NCBI RefSeq assembly: GCF_016741785.1
Contig: NZ_JAERRL010000010.1
Span: forward strand, 62,001 to 126,000
DNA from: Streptomyces sp. 7-21
GTDB lineage: Bacteria > Actinomycetota > Actinomycetes > Streptomycetales > Streptomycetaceae
Direction: 5' to 3'
Length of the DNA: 64,000 nt
Below, piece after piece: positions 54,771 to 62,939 of the stretch. The notes beneath the pieces were generated by a model, which worked only from the letters and a program-made list of their open reading frames with translations, did no database searches and had not been told where the DNA came from. Position numbers and translations under genes: made by a program. Numbering within the stretch: position 1 is the first letter of the stretch; each line of letters opens with the position of its first letter.

Positions 54771-56203
54771 TGCGGAATCGTGATCATCTGGGGGTTCTCA
54801 AAGTACTCGTTGAACTGCTCCGGGGTGACGACGAGCCCCGAGTCCGGGCCCCAGGGGTTGCCCACGATCACGTTGCCGTTCTCGTCGAAGCCCTTCACGT
54901 AGTAGGCGTGGCTGGTCGCGTAGCTGCCGTTCCACGACTCGGGATAGCCGTCCGCCTCCGACGGGGTGGAGATGGTCACGGGGTGGCCGTTCTCCCATGC
55001 CTCGCGGGCGGCGTCGTAGTCGCTCATGTAGAACGCGCCGGCGTCCTGCGCGTCGTTGCCGGTGAGGTAGGACGGCGACTTCTCCGTGAAGTCGCCCTCG
55101 ATCGCCCCGTAGGTCCCGGCCGGCAGGTCGTCGTTGTCCTCGCTGTACACCTGGGCGAACGCCTTCTCGTAGTAGGCGGGCCAGGTCTCGCCCTGGCCGT
55201 AAGCGGAGGCGGGGGTGCCGTCCGGCTTCACCGGCAGCTCCGGGGTGACGGTCACCCACTGGACCTCGCCGCTCTGGTCCCAGATCCGCACGCTGACGGT
55301 CCCGTTCGGGTTCTGCCGGATGCCCTCCTGGATGAACTCGGGGTCGCGCTGCGCGATCGCCGCCAGGGACGACAGGTACCAGCAGTCACCGAAGCGGCCC
55401 TGCATCAGGTCGTCGTTGGAGACCAGCTGGCCGGACCCGTCGGGCGCGAACAGCGGATCGGACGGCACCTCCCAGCCGGCGATCTCGCCGTTCTCGAACG
55501 GCACGCTGTTGTCGGCGGAGGTCCGCACCCACGGGAACGCGTCGGTCAGCTTGCTGAGACTGGTGTGGCCCACCCGGGACATCATGTCGCTGAGCAGCGA
55601 CTGGCGCTGGCCGCGGGGCAGGCCGTCGTTGATCCACAGCACGTCCCGCTTGTCGGTCATCAGGTCGTTCAGGCGGCGCAGGTCCTCGGCCGGGATCCTG
55701 ATGAGGAGCGCGTCGAGCTCGGCGTCGCTCAGGTCCCGCAGCTGCTCGGCGATCTCCTGGAGGTCGTCCCGGTTGCCGTTGACGCCGAAGTCCTTGCCGT
55801 CCAGGGCCTGTATCGCCTCCAGCGCCGCGGTGATGTCCTCGGCGGAGGGCGGCGGCTCGTCGGCGAACAGCAGCGCCCGGTCGACGGAGTAGCCCTGCTC
55901 CTCCAGCTCGATGCATCCCTCCAGCTGCTGCCGGCGCCGGTCCATCTCGTCGGCGATGTCGGGCAGTTCGGAGTGCAGGCTGCCGGGCAGGCAGCTGGGG
56001 CCGAAAAGGTCGAAGGCCGCTCCGAAGCCCACGAGCGGCAGCAGGCTGGGGTCGGTGGTGACGGGTGTGCCGTCGAGCAGGTCCTGCGCTTCCCTGAGCA
56101 CCGCACGCAGTTCGCTGTGGAGGCCGGTGGCGGCCTCGCCGCGCCCCCGCAGGTCGCTGGCCAGGATGCGTATCTGCTCCGCGTCGAAGCCGCGGAACGC
56201 CAT
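54767..56203 (-). CDS. calpain-like (C2) cysteine protease with helical N-terminal domain
   Basis: 478 residues. The N-terminal ~110 residues are alpha-helical in WXG/ESX style (MAFRGFDAEQIRILASDLRG). The C-terminal catalytic domain has MQGRFGDCWYLSSLAAIA (Cys274), TSHAYYVKGF (His432) and VIVGNPWGPDSG (Asn449), the calpain triad. No Sec signal. The start overlaps the stop of the upstream 100-aa gene by one base. A type VII-like secretion route fits the small helical partner encoded next door, but no ESX machinery is in the window. Confidence 0.85.
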   Translation of the reverse strand: MAFRGFDAEQIRILASDLRGRGEAATGLHSELRAVLREAQDLLDGTPVTTDPSLLPLVGFGAAFDLFGPSCLPGSLHSELPDIADEMDRRRQQLEGCIELEEQGYSVDRALLFADEPPPSAEDITAALEAIQALDGKDFGVNGNRDDLQEIAEQLRDLSDAELDALLIRIPAEDLRRLNDLMTDKRDVLWINDGLPRGQRQSLLSDMMSRVGHTSLSKLTDAFPWVRTSADNSVPFENGEIAGWEVPSDPLFAPDGSGQLVSNDDLMQGRFGDCWYLSSLAAIAQRDPEFIQEGIRQNPNGTVSVRIWDQSGEVQWVTVTPELPVKPDGTPASAYGQGETWPAYYEKAFAQVYSEDNDDLPAGTYGAIEGDFTEKSPSYLTGNDAQDAGAFYMSDYDAAREAWENGHPVTISTPSEADGYPESWNGSYATSHAYYVKGFDENGNVIVGNPWGPDSGLVVTPEQFNEYFENPQMITIPQ

Positions 56204-56505
56204 CAGGTGTCTCCCCCGTCCTGCCGGGCGCGCTCCTCCAGGGCGGTCGCCTCGGCGGCCCAGCGGTCCGCGTCGGCCACCAGCGCTTCGGCCATATCGT
56301 TCAGCGTGCGCTTGCGCTCGGAGAGGGTGGCGGTGGTGCTGTCGGCGTAGGGGCCCTGCCAGATGGCGGGATCCCGCTGTTCGGCGCGCTCGACCTCGGA
56401 GTCGAGGTAGGGCCCGAGCGTCTGGGCGATCCACCGGGCGCGCCGGGCGCAGTCCCGTAGCCCGTCCGCGCGCCGTTGCAGCTCGATCTGGCTGTCCTCG
56501 CCCAC
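56203..56505 (-). CDS. short helical WXG100-like protein
   Basis: A 100-residue, all-helical protein: VGEDSQIELQRRADGLRDCA, then a centre with IWQGPYADSTTATLSERKRT and a long C-terminal helix. W-x-G in the middle between two helices fits the WXG100 plan. GTG 56505 follows GGGGAAG. Its stop overlaps the protease start, so the two may fold together and be secreted as a pair (inference). Confidence 0.75.
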   Translation of the reverse strand: MGEDSQIELQRRADGLRDCARRARWIAQTLGPYLDSEVERAEQRDPAIWQGPYADSTTATLSERKRTLNDMAEALVADADRWAAEATALEERARQDGGDT

Positions 56506-56704
56506 CGTCTTCCCCGTTCTTCCGGCGAGTCACGTGCTTTGCAGCATGCACGCTAGCAACGCTGTTCGCGGTTGCACCCGGTCCGTCACGCCCGAACCTG
56601 CGGGCCGCCCGGGCCGCGCTTCCGCAAAGCGAACACTCGTCGCAACACAGCGAGTTGGGCCGATACGCTCCCGAACCCCGTCATCCTGCGCCAGGATGGT
56701 GGCC

Positions 56705-57058
56705 ATGCGTGGGGCGGCACGGACCATGGTGCTGGTGGGCTCGGGAGCCTGCCTGGTCGCGATCGCGGTCGCGGCTCTGGCGGCGGGCCTTGAGGAGGCC
56801 AGCTGGGTGGCGGGAGTCGTCGGCGCCGTCACGGGCGTCGCCGGTCTCGTCCACGCGGTGTGGGGCAGCGGCGGCAGCGGGTCATCCCGGCTGCGCGTGA
56901 CGCGGACGGGGGCCGCGACAGCGCGCAACGGCGGAACGGCGAACACGGGCATCACCGGTGCCAGCGACGCGGCCACGGACGCCACCGTCTCCGAGACGGG
57001 AGACGCGCGAGCCGACGGCGATGGCAGCGGCGCGAACACCGGCATCCACCTGACCTAG
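56705..57058 (+). CDS. small membrane protein with two TGxAxxxxGGxANTGI-type motifs
   Basis: 117 residues: two membrane helices (about 7-29 and 33-53), then a hydrophilic tail with two related motifs, TGAATARNGGTANTGI (68-83) and TGDARADGDGSGANTGI (98-114). The same motif occurs in the next reading frame (57114). An in-frame ATG at 56696 is an alternative start. Membrane helices plus a repeated Gly/Asn motif shared with a neighbour resemble effector/receptor pairs joined by amyloid-like signalling motifs; this is inference. Confidence 0.65.
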   Translation: MRGAARTMVLVGSGACLVAIAVAALAAGLEEASWVAGVVGAVTGVAGLVHAVWGSGGSGSSRLRVTRTGAATARNGGTANTGITGASDAATDATVSETGDARADGDGSGANTGIHLT

Positions 57059-57113
57059 CCACCCCCCGGGCCTGACCACGACGGGAACACGACGAAGGGG
57101 ACGGCAGCCAACC

Positions 57114-58181
57114 GTGGCGCTTGGAAACAAGGACGGCGCACGCGCCTCTTGGACAGGCGAAGCCTCGGTGCAGAACGGCGGAATCGCCAACAGCGGCGTG
57201 CTGCACGTGACAAGCTGGTGGTGCAGGTCGCGTCAGCGCCGCGGTCCGAGGTCTCCGAGGCGGAAGCCGCCGCAGCCCTGGACGCCTACACTGGATACCC
57301 CGGCCGTGCTCCGTCCCGCGCTCGACGCCCTCAAGCTCAAGCTGGACGGCAAGCCCGCCGCCGCGGACACCGTTCGCCGCAAGCTCCCCGTCTTCACCAA
57401 CTGCCTTCGGTACGCGGTGGAGCGCGAACGCCTTCCCGCCCTCCCGCTCCACAAGGTGGACTGGAAGCCCCCGCAGACGGACGACGAAGTGGACTTCCGC
57501 TTCGTCCCCGGCCCGGCGCTGGCTCGCAAGCTCATCGCTGCCGCTGGCGCCGAGAGCAAGCGCGGACGGCACCTGCACGCCTTCTACGGCTGCATGTACT
57601 ACGCCGCCATGCGCCCAGCCGAGGTGACCGACCTGCGCCTGTCGGCCTGCACCCTCCCAGAATCCGGCTGGGGCGAACTCGTGCTGTCCGGCACCACTCC
57701 CCGGGTCGGCTCCGCCTGGACGGACTCCGGCGAATCCTTCGACTCCCGGGGCCTGAAGAAGCGCGCCCGCAAGGCCACCCGCTCCGTACCCATCCCGCCC
57801 GTACTGGTCCGCATGCTCCGCGATCACATCAAGGAGTACGGCACGTCCGAGGATGGCCGTCTCTTTCGTGCCGCTCGTGGCGGCCATCTTGTGTCCGACG
57901 ATTACGGCGAGATCTGGCAGGCGGCCCGTCTCGCGGTGCTCTCCGAGTCCGAAGCGGCCACGCCGCTCGCTGAGGTTCCGTACTCACTGCGGCACGCGTG
58001 CGTCTCGTTCTGGCTCGTGTCGGGCGTTGCTCCTGCCGAAGTAGCCCGCCGCGCGGGCCACAGCATCGCCGTGCTGTACCGCTTCTACGCCAAGGTCATC
58101 CACGGCAGCCAGGACAAGACGAACCGGCGGATCGAAGACGCCCTGAACGAAGCGGAGAGCGACGACACGGACGCAGCCTGA
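57114..58181 (+). pseudogene. tyrosine integrase, N-terminally truncated and fused to an unrelated gene start
   Basis: 355 codons are open from GTG 57114. The first 33 residues (MALGNKDGARASWTGEASVQ, then NGGIANSGVLHV) belong to a different gene carrying the shared Gly/Asn motif. From about residue 60 the sequence is an integrase: TVRRKLPVFTNCLRYAVERE, Arg in YYAAMRPAEVTDLRL, box YSLRHACVSFWL, RRAGHS and nucleophile Tyr in YRFYAKVIHG. The N-terminal arm-binding domain and part of the core-binding domain are absent. A different frame (about 57215-57300) reads SEVSEAEAAAALDAYTG, so at least two joints exist. The catalytic domain itself is intact. Confidence 0.75.
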
Positions 58182-58245
58182 CCCGCCCGCGAAACGGCTC
58201 CGGCCGCTGGCACCCTCACTGGGGTGTCAGCGGCCCTTCTGCGTT

Positions 58246-58319
58246 TGGCCCACACATGGCCCACAGCGGCCCGATGACCAGCGCATACGCTCCGGATTCT
58301 GGTCCACGGCTGGTCCACA
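58246..58319. repeat. arm-type repeat pairs, left side
   Basis: TGGCCCACA at 58246-58254 and 58257-58265, and TGGTCCACG/TGGTCCACA at 58300-58308 and 58311-58319. Within each pair the spacing is exactly 11 bp. The same unit recurs to the right of the tRNA half. Confidence 0.85.
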
Positions 58320-58373
58320 CAGCCTGATCAACAGGTGGGATGCGAGCGTTCAGGGTGAGACACCACCCTATGC

Positions 58374-58405
58374 AGAAGGGGCGCCCGTGGTGGGACGCCC
58401 CTTCT
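58374..58405. terminator. hairpin terminator
   Basis: AGAAGGGGCG pairs perfectly with CGCCCCTTCT around a 12-base loop. In the tRNA direction (minus strand) it follows the tRNA-Ser 3' end after 24 bases, like the terminators of the two complete tRNA genes in this window. It would also serve the integrase transcript. Confidence 0.75.
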
Positions 58406-58429
58406 TGACCAGCTACTTCGCTGACCTGG

Positions 58430-58486
58430 GCGGAGGCGGTGGGATTTGAACCCACGGTGGCATCGCTGCCACGACGGTTTTCAAGA
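58430..58486 (-). other. 3' half of tRNA-Ser(TGA), attachment-site core
   Basis: Minus strand: anticodon loop CTTGAAA, 3' anticodon arm ACCGT, long variable arm, T arm GTGGG-TTCAAAT-CCCAC and acceptor GCCTCCG. The matching 5' anticodon arm (ACGGT) is replaced by GCGAT, and no D arm or 5' acceptor follows. Only the 3' half exists, as expected of an integration core. Confidence 0.8.
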
Positions 58487-58558
58487 TCGCTGCGGTATTC
58501 GTCCAGAAGACGCGCTGGCCTGGACTAACTCCGGCCCAAGCCCGGTGGCAGCCTCTCT

Positions 58559-58578
58559 TGGCCCACATATGGCCCACG
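58559..58578. repeat. arm-type repeat pair, right side (near)
   Basis: TGGCCCACA (58559-58567) and TGGCCCACG (58570-58578), 11-bp spacing, same unit and orientation as the left pairs. Confidence 0.85.
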
Positions 58579-58829
58579 ATGACGCCAACATGCCCTTCCA
58601 GAACGCCGAACCAGTGAGGGCGCGTAGAACCTCTTCCTCCCGAACTACCGGCAGGACGGTCGCTGAGGTCTGCTCGGCCGGTCAGTCGGCCGCTTAGAAC
58701 CGCCAGCGGTCAACTGCGGTCACGCTGGTTGCTGTACTCCGCTGCTGTACAGCAATGACTCCGGAGGCCGCTCCTCTGACCGAAGAACCTGCAGGTCATA
58801 GGTGCGCCCGACTCAAGCTCGCTGATCCC

Positions 58830-58848
58830 TGTCCACGGATAGTCCACA
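58830..58848. repeat. arm-type repeat pair, right side (far)
   Basis: TGTCCACG (58830-58837) and AGTCCACA (58841-58848), again offset by 11 bp. A degenerate version of the TGGYCCAC unit. Confidence 0.65.
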
Positions 58849-59315
58849 GACTCGTGATCATTGCCTTGTAAGCCTTCGGTACCCCCTGGCCGTTGACGTA
58901 ACGCGCCGCTGACCTGCGGTGGAATCGTGATTTCGCCGTATCTCCCCACGAGTCCCTGCCAGATCCCGTCCGGACTGACACACGTGTTGCACGCGCCGAC
59001 GCGTAGGGCCAACTGACGCTACCGTCCGGGCTAGAGGTGTCCCTCACCAGTAGCCTCCAACCCGCTTTCCAGCCGGTCCCGGGACCGTACATAGACGCTC
59101 GCGGATATTCCCATGGAGGACGGAGCGGGCGGCGCGTACCGCAGGGTACCGCTCTGTTCCTCAGCGAAGTGGACAATAAGCAGGACAAAGTGGTCCGCGA
59201 AATGGCTGGTGCGCCAGCCGCCCCCGAGCCGTATGATCCGTATGGGACTCCCAAGACTCACCGCCCAGTAGGATGTTGACCTTTCTGAAGTTGACTTGGG
59301 TGGAGGCGCTGGGGC

Positions 59316-61427
59316 ATGAGCAAACTGCACGTGGGATACGTCCGCAAGGCGATCGAGGAGCGGTTCGACGGCCTGATCGACATGTCGGACCAAGCGCGGC
59401 TGTCGCAGGAGAGCCGGCACCAGGCGTTCCTCAGTCGAGGATTGGCCGCACTGGCGACGCAGATCGAGCACCCGTGCAGTGACCGCGTCGCTGCGTCGAG
59501 GGTCTTTGATGGCCAGGACGACCAGGGCCTGGACGCGATCGCAGTGGAAGTCAGCACCGTTCGCTCACGAATCCGCTTGGTGCAGGCCAAGTGGAGTGAC
59601 CAGAACAAGGGGGCATTTGGCGAAGCCGAAGTCCACAAGATGTTTCACGGTCTTGAACTAATGCTCGACCGCAACTTCGGCAAGTTCAATCGTCGCTTCC
59701 AGCCTTTCGTCCCGGACATCGAGCGTGCCTACGAGACCGGCACCCCGAAGATCACGCTTGTTCTCGCCCTGATGCGCGAAGCGCCGCTCAGCGACGGTGT
59801 CCGCGAACTGATCAAGATAAAGCAAGGCGAACAGAACCAGGTCGAGCAGATGGTCGAGGTCAAGATCCTCGACTTGCGCGACTTCCATCGAGCCATCCTG
59901 GGCGACGCCGCCGCGCCGAAGATCAACGCTAAGGTCCAACTGGAGTGCTTCGGCCAGGAGTCGACGCCGTACAAGGCCATGTACGGAACGATGACGGTGC
60001 CCGATCTCGCGGACCTGTACGAGGAGCACCCGCGCGGCCTCTTCGCGCGGAATATCCGGGACTCCCTCGACGAGAGCGACGTCAACCTCAAGATCAGGCG
60101 AACGCTACGGGAGGAACCGGAGCACTTCTGGTACTTCAGCAACGGCATCACCATGCTGTGCGAGACCATCACGCCGCTCGGTCGGGCTCTCCCCGGCAAG
60201 GTGGGACACTTTCAGCTCACCGGCGTCAGCGTGGTCAACGGCGCGCAGACGGTGAGCGCCATCCACCGGGCGTTCAAGGAAGACCCGGATGCGGCCCAGG
60301 ACGGCAGAGTCTTGGTTCGTCTGATCTCCCTGGAGCACTGTCCGCCAGGATTCGGCGATCAGGTCACCACCACGACCAACACCCAAAACCCGATCGAGGA
60401 GCGCGACTTCAAGTCCCTCGACCAGGGTCAGTTGAACCTTCGGGACGCTTTCGCCCTGAAGCTGAACCGTATCTACGTCATCAAGCGCGGCGAGGCGATT
60501 CCGACCTCTGAGCACGGCTGCTCCATCACCGAGGCTGCCGAGGCACTCGCCGCTACCAGCTCAAACGCCCAGCTCGCCGCAATTGCAAAACGTGACCAGA
60601 ATCTTCTCGCTGAGCTCTGGGAGGACCACAATTATCAGGAGGTTTTCGGTGCCGAGCCGAACGTCTACCGAGTCTGGCGCTGCGTCGAGCTGCTGCGTGC
60701 GGTCCGGACTCAGCTCCATGCCCTGCGTGAGGGCCTGGTCTGGCGCGCAGACGCAGCCGCATTCTACGGCGACCTGCTGGTCACCCATATCGTCTACCGC
60801 CGTCTGAGCACCCGCTCCATCGAGGACCCGGGGTTCGACTGGTCGGCGGAGCTCGCCAAGGTCCCCGATCTGGTCCGCGACACCTTGTTCTGGGTGCTGC
60901 ACGCTATCGACGAGGAGTACGGCACCAGCAGCCATATCATCGCGGCCGTCCGGAACACCGAGCGGATCGAGCGGGTGGTGCGGGCGACCCTGCGTGGCCT
61001 GGACTCGGAGAAGCAGGCACCACCGCTCAACGCGGACTACCAGGTTGCCCAGGCAGAGACTCGAGGCCGGAGAATCAGCGCGGTTAGCACCCTGGTCGCG
61101 GCCCGCCGTATCCCGAACGGCACCGTCCTGGAGTACCGCCCATACAGCAAGCCTGAGCGCCGCGAGATGGTGGCGTGGCTCGCGGAGGATCCCCGGAGGA
61201 CGCAGGCAACCTGGAGCAACGAAGGAGGTCGCTACCCACTGCAGTGGCACGTGGACAAGGAATGGTACTCGCCGAGCGGCCTGGCCAGGAAGATGCGCCA
61301 CGAGGCTGCCGGAGTGGACAGCGCGGTGCAGGGCACCCTCAGGTGGTTCGTGCCGGGCGAGGGTTCGCTGGACGAACTCGCGCTGGCAGTCCGGTTGGCG
61401 GAGGGGAACGAGCCAACGGAGGGTTGA
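59316..61427 (+). CDS. AIPR (abortive infection phage resistance) family protein
   Basis: 703 residues. A restriction-like N-terminal fold is suggested by GQDDQGLDAIAVE (Asp73) and IRLVQAKW (Gln90-x-Lys92), the D...QxK pattern of Mrr-type nucleases. The AIPR core follows: GLFARNIRDSL (241-251), FWYFSNGITML (271-281), VSVVNGAQTVSAI (304-316) and NTQNPIEERDFKSLD. The C-terminal ~250 residues are family-specific. ATG 59316 has GGTGGAGG upstream. AIPR proteins act in anti-phage defence; here it lies beside an att site and a restriction-modification operon. Codon use is less G+C-biased than in the left part of the window. Confidence 0.88.
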   Translation: MSKLHVGYVRKAIEERFDGLIDMSDQARLSQESRHQAFLSRGLAALATQIEHPCSDRVAASRVFDGQDDQGLDAIAVEVSTVRSRIRLVQAKWSDQNKGAFGEAEVHKMFHGLELMLDRNFGKFNRRFQPFVPDIERAYETGTPKITLVLALMREAPLSDGVRELIKIKQGEQNQVEQMVEVKILDLRDFHRAILGDAAAPKINAKVQLECFGQESTPYKAMYGTMTVPDLADLYEEHPRGLFARNIRDSLDESDVNLKIRRTLREEPEHFWYFSNGITMLCETITPLGRALPGKVGHFQLTGVSVVNGAQTVSAIHRAFKEDPDAAQDGRVLVRLISLEHCPPGFGDQVTTTTNTQNPIEERDFKSLDQGQLNLRDAFALKLNRIYVIKRGEAIPTSEHGCSITEAAEALAATSSNAQLAAIAKRDQNLLAELWEDHNYQEVFGAEPNVYRVWRCVELLRAVRTQLHALREGLVWRADAAAFYGDLLVTHIVYRRLSTRSIEDPGFDWSAELAKVPDLVRDTLFWVLHAIDEEYGTSSHIIAAVRNTERIERVVRATLRGLDSEKQAPPLNADYQVAQAETRGRRISAVSTLVAARRIPNGTVLEYRPYSKPERREMVAWLAEDPRRTQATWSNEGGRYPLQWHVDKEWYSPSGLARKMRHEAAGVDSAVQGTLRWFVPGEGSLDELALAVRLAEGNEPTEG

Positions 61428-61541
61428 GGACACCCGAACTGAGGGAAGCGTCGGAGGCCAGTCCAAGCTGCAATCCTGTTGCTCCCGCCTTCCCGCCGTA
61501 ACGGGTACGGACGGAGCATCGGCGAACTGGAAGAGTGCAGT

Positions 61542-61772
61542 ATGTCAGTCATACGTCCCGGAAGTAATCACTACCCGGAGCAAGATCAGGTTTGCTTCCT
61601 CTGTTCCGAGCCATTCGACGGCAGTGGGGATGTAGTCATGTGGGTCGGAGCTGGTTACTTCATGTATCCCCATGGTCAGCGATGCGCTGGTTCCTTCGTT
61701 CTCCGGATCGCACGGGACGCCTGGCAAGTGGAGCATGAGCAGGGGCACGTATCGCAGGATGCGTCTCACTGA
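61542..61772 (+). CDS. small hypothetical protein with CxxC motif, 76 aa
   Basis: The product is MSVIRPGSNHYPEQDQV, then CFLCSEPFDG and FMYPHGQRCAGSFVLRIARDA. Cys-x-x-Cys plus His and Cys downstream could bind one zinc. ATG 61542 follows GGAAGAG. It lies 115 bases after the AIPR gene on the same strand and is followed by a strong hairpin. No family recognised. Confidence 0.6.
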   Translation: MSVIRPGSNHYPEQDQVCFLCSEPFDGSGDVVMWVGAGYFMYPHGQRCAGSFVLRIARDAWQVEHEQGHVSQDASH

Positions 61773-61799
61773 GGCCGGCAGAACTGCTGTCCCATGGCA

Positions 61800-61832
61800 A
61801 GAGGCTCGTTCCTAGAACAGGAACGAGCCTCT
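61800..61832. terminator. perfect 14-bp hairpin, bidirectional terminator
   Basis: AGAGGCTCGTTCCT pairs with AGGAACGAGCCTCT around a 5-base loop, between the AIPR unit (plus) and the restriction-modification operon (minus). Confidence 0.85.
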
Positions 61833-61967
61833 ATGCTGCGTGGACCTGAGAGAGCCTAACCCTTGGTTCCTCGATGCGGACTACGGGCGGGGAAGCAACA
61901 TCCGCATTATGGATCCGGCCAACGAAGTCCCATCAAGATCCGCCTGAAAGCCTCCCTTGGTTTCTCC

Positions 61968-62933
61968 TCATTCGATCCCAGTCTCGTCGTCCTCCGCAAA
62001 CTCGTCTACTGATGCAACCGCAGACGCCATGAAGATGTAGTGCTTGTCTTCCCCCGCCAAATAGCTCAGGAAATCATCCCTTAGTTTTTGAGTCCCGAGG
62101 TAGTAGTCGCGGAAGGCTTTCGAATAGCTATCTGCCACTTCTCGACTAGGAGGAACTGGAACACGGATCTCCTCGTATCGCTTGCCGACGTCCTCGCGGT
62201 TCGTTTGCATGAAGACGATACGGTCCCACTGGCGTCGAACCGCCTTCAAAGTCATTGCCCAAAGAAGGTAGAAGTTGTCGAATGATGCCTTCTCTGACGC
62301 GCGGAGAACAAGAACTTCCTTGGTGAGAACGACGCGCTCTTGCCCTGGCATAATAAGGGCGAATTCGCCAATGTTCTTACTGGTCCTAATGGGGGTAATG
62401 AGATCAAAGGCCTTAAGGCCTGATTCTTTCCCCTTCCAGAACCTCTCAGCAACTACATCTGGAACTCGATTTGTCGGGTTGATGTTTACCTGGCCGGCCC
62501 GAATATCAGACACCTTAATGTATGGCACGTGTCCTGTGCGAAAGTCCGCCGAGGGGCTTCCGTGTCCATGTGTAGATTCAAGCGTGCCAGAGTGGATTAG
62601 TTCACCGATCGTTTGGCTTTTGAAGCCCTCGAACTCTGGAGACTCCATCAAGAGTTCAAAGTCTCGAATTGATCGCTCATCGAAGTAGTTCGGAACAGCT
62701 AGAAGCCGACTTCCTAGAGAGCTCGAATCGACCCACCGGCTGGTGTCCGTTGTCTCTAGGTTGTCAACGAGGGCGACGACATCTGCTGTGATCTGGTCGT
62801 CAATTTCGGACGTCCGAAGGCCGGTTTCAGGATCCACAATGAATAGATCTTCGCCATCCTTGTTGATCCCTACGGTCGGCGCGTACGAGATGAACACCTT
62901 GTCGTCGCGAAACCATGCTGGCTTATGAGGCAT
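61968..62933 (-). CDS. hsdS: type I restriction-modification specificity (HsdS-like) subunit, single target-recognition domain
   Basis: 321 residues. GHVPYIKVSDIRAGQVNINP is the standard opening of an HsdS target-recognition domain. VVLTKEVLVLRASEK, FDNFYLLWAM and VGKRYEEIRVPVPPSREVAD with a following helix complete it. Only one such domain is present, about 200 residues, so it is a half-size S subunit that may dimerise. It starts six bases after the methylase stop. The composition is clearly lower in G+C than the rest of the window. Confidence 0.75.
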   Translation of the reverse strand: MPHKPAWFRDDKVFISYAPTVGINKDGEDLFIVDPETGLRTSEIDDQITADVVALVDNLETTDTSRWVDSSSLGSRLLAVPNYFDERSIRDFELLMESPEFEGFKSQTIGELIHSGTLESTHGHGSPSADFRTGHVPYIKVSDIRAGQVNINPTNRVPDVVAERFWKGKESGLKAFDLITPIRTSKNIGEFALIMPGQERVVLTKEVLVLRASEKASFDNFYLLWAMTLKAVRRQWDRIVFMQTNREDVGKRYEEIRVPVPPSREVADSYSKAFRDYYLGTQKLRDDFLSYLAGEDKHYIFMASAVASVDEFAEDDETGIE

Positions 62934-62939
62934 CGTAGA

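Larger units (their letters stand above)
58182..58429. other. attP-like left arm region
   Basis: A non-coding stretch between the integrase stop and the tRNA half. It holds two pairs of arm-type repeats and the hairpin at 58374-58405. No gene. Confidence 0.5.
58487..59315. other. gene-free region right of the tRNA half
   Basis: 829 bases with no supported gene. It holds the two right-hand repeat pairs and the upstream region of the AIPR gene. Open frames here (for example on the minus strand at 58796-59254) lack ribosome sites and recognisable protein features. Confidence 0.45.

Noticed and set aside
58430..58520. A complete tRNA-Ser(TGA)
   Set aside because: The 5' anticodon arm does not pair and there is no D arm or 5' acceptor; only the 3' half is present.
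58796..59254. Minus-strand open frame of 152 codons before the AIPR gene
   Set aside because: No ribosome site, irregular composition, and it crosses the att repeat pair; no protein family features.
59037..59279. Plus-strand open frame of 80 codons ending 37 bases before AIPR
   Set aside because: The start has no ribosome site and the protein shows no recognisable domain. A short antitoxin cannot be excluded, but I cannot support it.
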